Shown here piece after piece: positions 63,597 to 64,000 of a stretch of DNA of 64,000 bases. A program made the translations under genes and the position numbers. How positions within the stretch are numbered: position 1 is the first letter of the stretch; each line of letters starts with the position of its first letter. This DNA is from Rotaria socialis (Eukaryota; Rotifera; Eurotatoria; Philodinida; Philodinidae), in the NCBI GenBank assembly GCA_905331475.1, contig CAJNYU010001248.1:1-64000 (forward strand), given 5' to 3'. Under the pieces are notes generated by a model. It worked only from the letters and a program-made list of their open reading frames with translations, was not told the origin of the DNA and did not search any database.

Positions 63597-64000
63597 ATGT
63601 CCTATCGTTATGTCTACCCCAATGGAGGAGTTGCCAATGTTGGTTACGGTGCTGATCCAACATTGATGCCAGCTGGTTATCAAAATATGTACAATAATGT
63701 TCGACGATCCTATTCACCGGAATCGTTTTCATCGGATAGTGAAAGTAGTGACGATTATGAATATCGAGGTCGAATGATTTCACGTGAAACACGACACCCA
63801 CAAGATGTAGTTCGTGCACGAACACCACCTCCGATTATAAAACGTGTTGTAGAACGTGCTCCAACACCTGAACCTACTATCATGGAACGAGTAAGTCTGA
63901 AATAAAGAAGAAGAGAAAAACAAGCAAATCAACCAAAAGAATAAATATTTCTTCGTTCTTATTTTTTTTATTCCATTATTTATCTTATTCTAGGTTATTA
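63597..64000 (+). CDS. Unidentified gene, 5' part only (cut by window edge)
   Basis: Exon 1 (63597-63890) begins MSYRYVYPNGGVANVGYG. It continues through a tyrosine/glycine-rich head, a serine/acidic stretch (SPESFSSDSESSDDYEYRG) and a segment of repeating character: RTPPPIIKRVVERAPTPEP, then TIMERV. It ends at GAACGA before a GTAAGT donor. A good acceptor (TTATTCTAG) occurs at 63985-63993 and exon 2 starts with Val-Ile, keeping the ERVI pattern, after a 103-nt intron. R-V-V-E-R and P-T-P-E-P repeats are typical of repetitive cytoskeletal or coat proteins, but no family can be named from this fragment. There is no signal peptide. Confidence 0.7.

Overview
The window looks like nuclear DNA from a compact invertebrate genome, most likely a rotifer and probably a bdelloid. 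The taxon is inferred: the DNA is AT-rich, most introns are about 50-60 nt with GT-AG ends, genes sit close together on both strands, and the gene set is animal (angiotensin-converting enzyme, Disabled, major vault protein, SUN, KDM2, SLC35E2, class A GPCR, neuropeptide precursors). Exon models were rebuilt by hand by joining GT-AG boundaries that keep family homology in frame. For ACE, SUOX, SUN, KDM2 and the exostosin gene the summed exon lengths are exact multiples of three.

Layout. 0-1.6 kb: a decayed CPA2-type cation/proton antiporter (-). 3.1-3.6 kb: HINT1 (+). 4.0-6.3 kb: secreted ACE-type M2 peptidase (-). 7.5-9.3 kb: Disabled-like PTB adaptor (-). 10.9-12.5 kb: a short C-rich hairpin, then two copies of a dispersed repeat arranged head to head. 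12.9-14.1 kb: single-exon GPCR (-). 14.1-20.2 kb: gene-poor, with a 92-bp hairpin repeat. 20.2-24.1 kb: full-length sulfite oxidase (-) with a third copy of the dispersed repeat in its second intron. 24.3-25.5 kb: SLC35E2-like transporter (+), divergent from SUOX across 185 bp. 26.9-34.2 kb: two intact, convergent major vault protein paralogues. 35.8-39.7 kb: SUN-domain nuclear envelope protein (-). 40.0-41.3 kb: exostosin-family GT47 glycosyltransferase (-). 41.7-51.5 kb: KDM2-type JmjC demethylase with CXXC and PHD fingers but no F-box or LRR (+). 52.5-52.9 kb: small SYYPQQ-repeat protein (-). 55.6-55.9 kb: candidate neuropeptide precursor with two FW-KR units (+). 56.3-56.7 kb: small single-pass membrane protein (-). 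58.25-60.96 kb: a non-coding element with hAT-like inverted ends and an 8-bp target duplication. 62.7-63.1 kb: clear amidated neuropeptide precursor with five LxSAKFASGL-GK(R) units (+). 63.6 kb to the edge: start of an unidentified gene (+).

The genes do not form one pathway. The strongest candidates for undescribed biology are the LxSAKFASGLamide precursor, the second FW precursor 7 kb away, the inverted MVP pair, the three-copy hairpin-ended repeat and the hAT-like element. No tRNA, rRNA, CRISPR array or viral gene was recognised.
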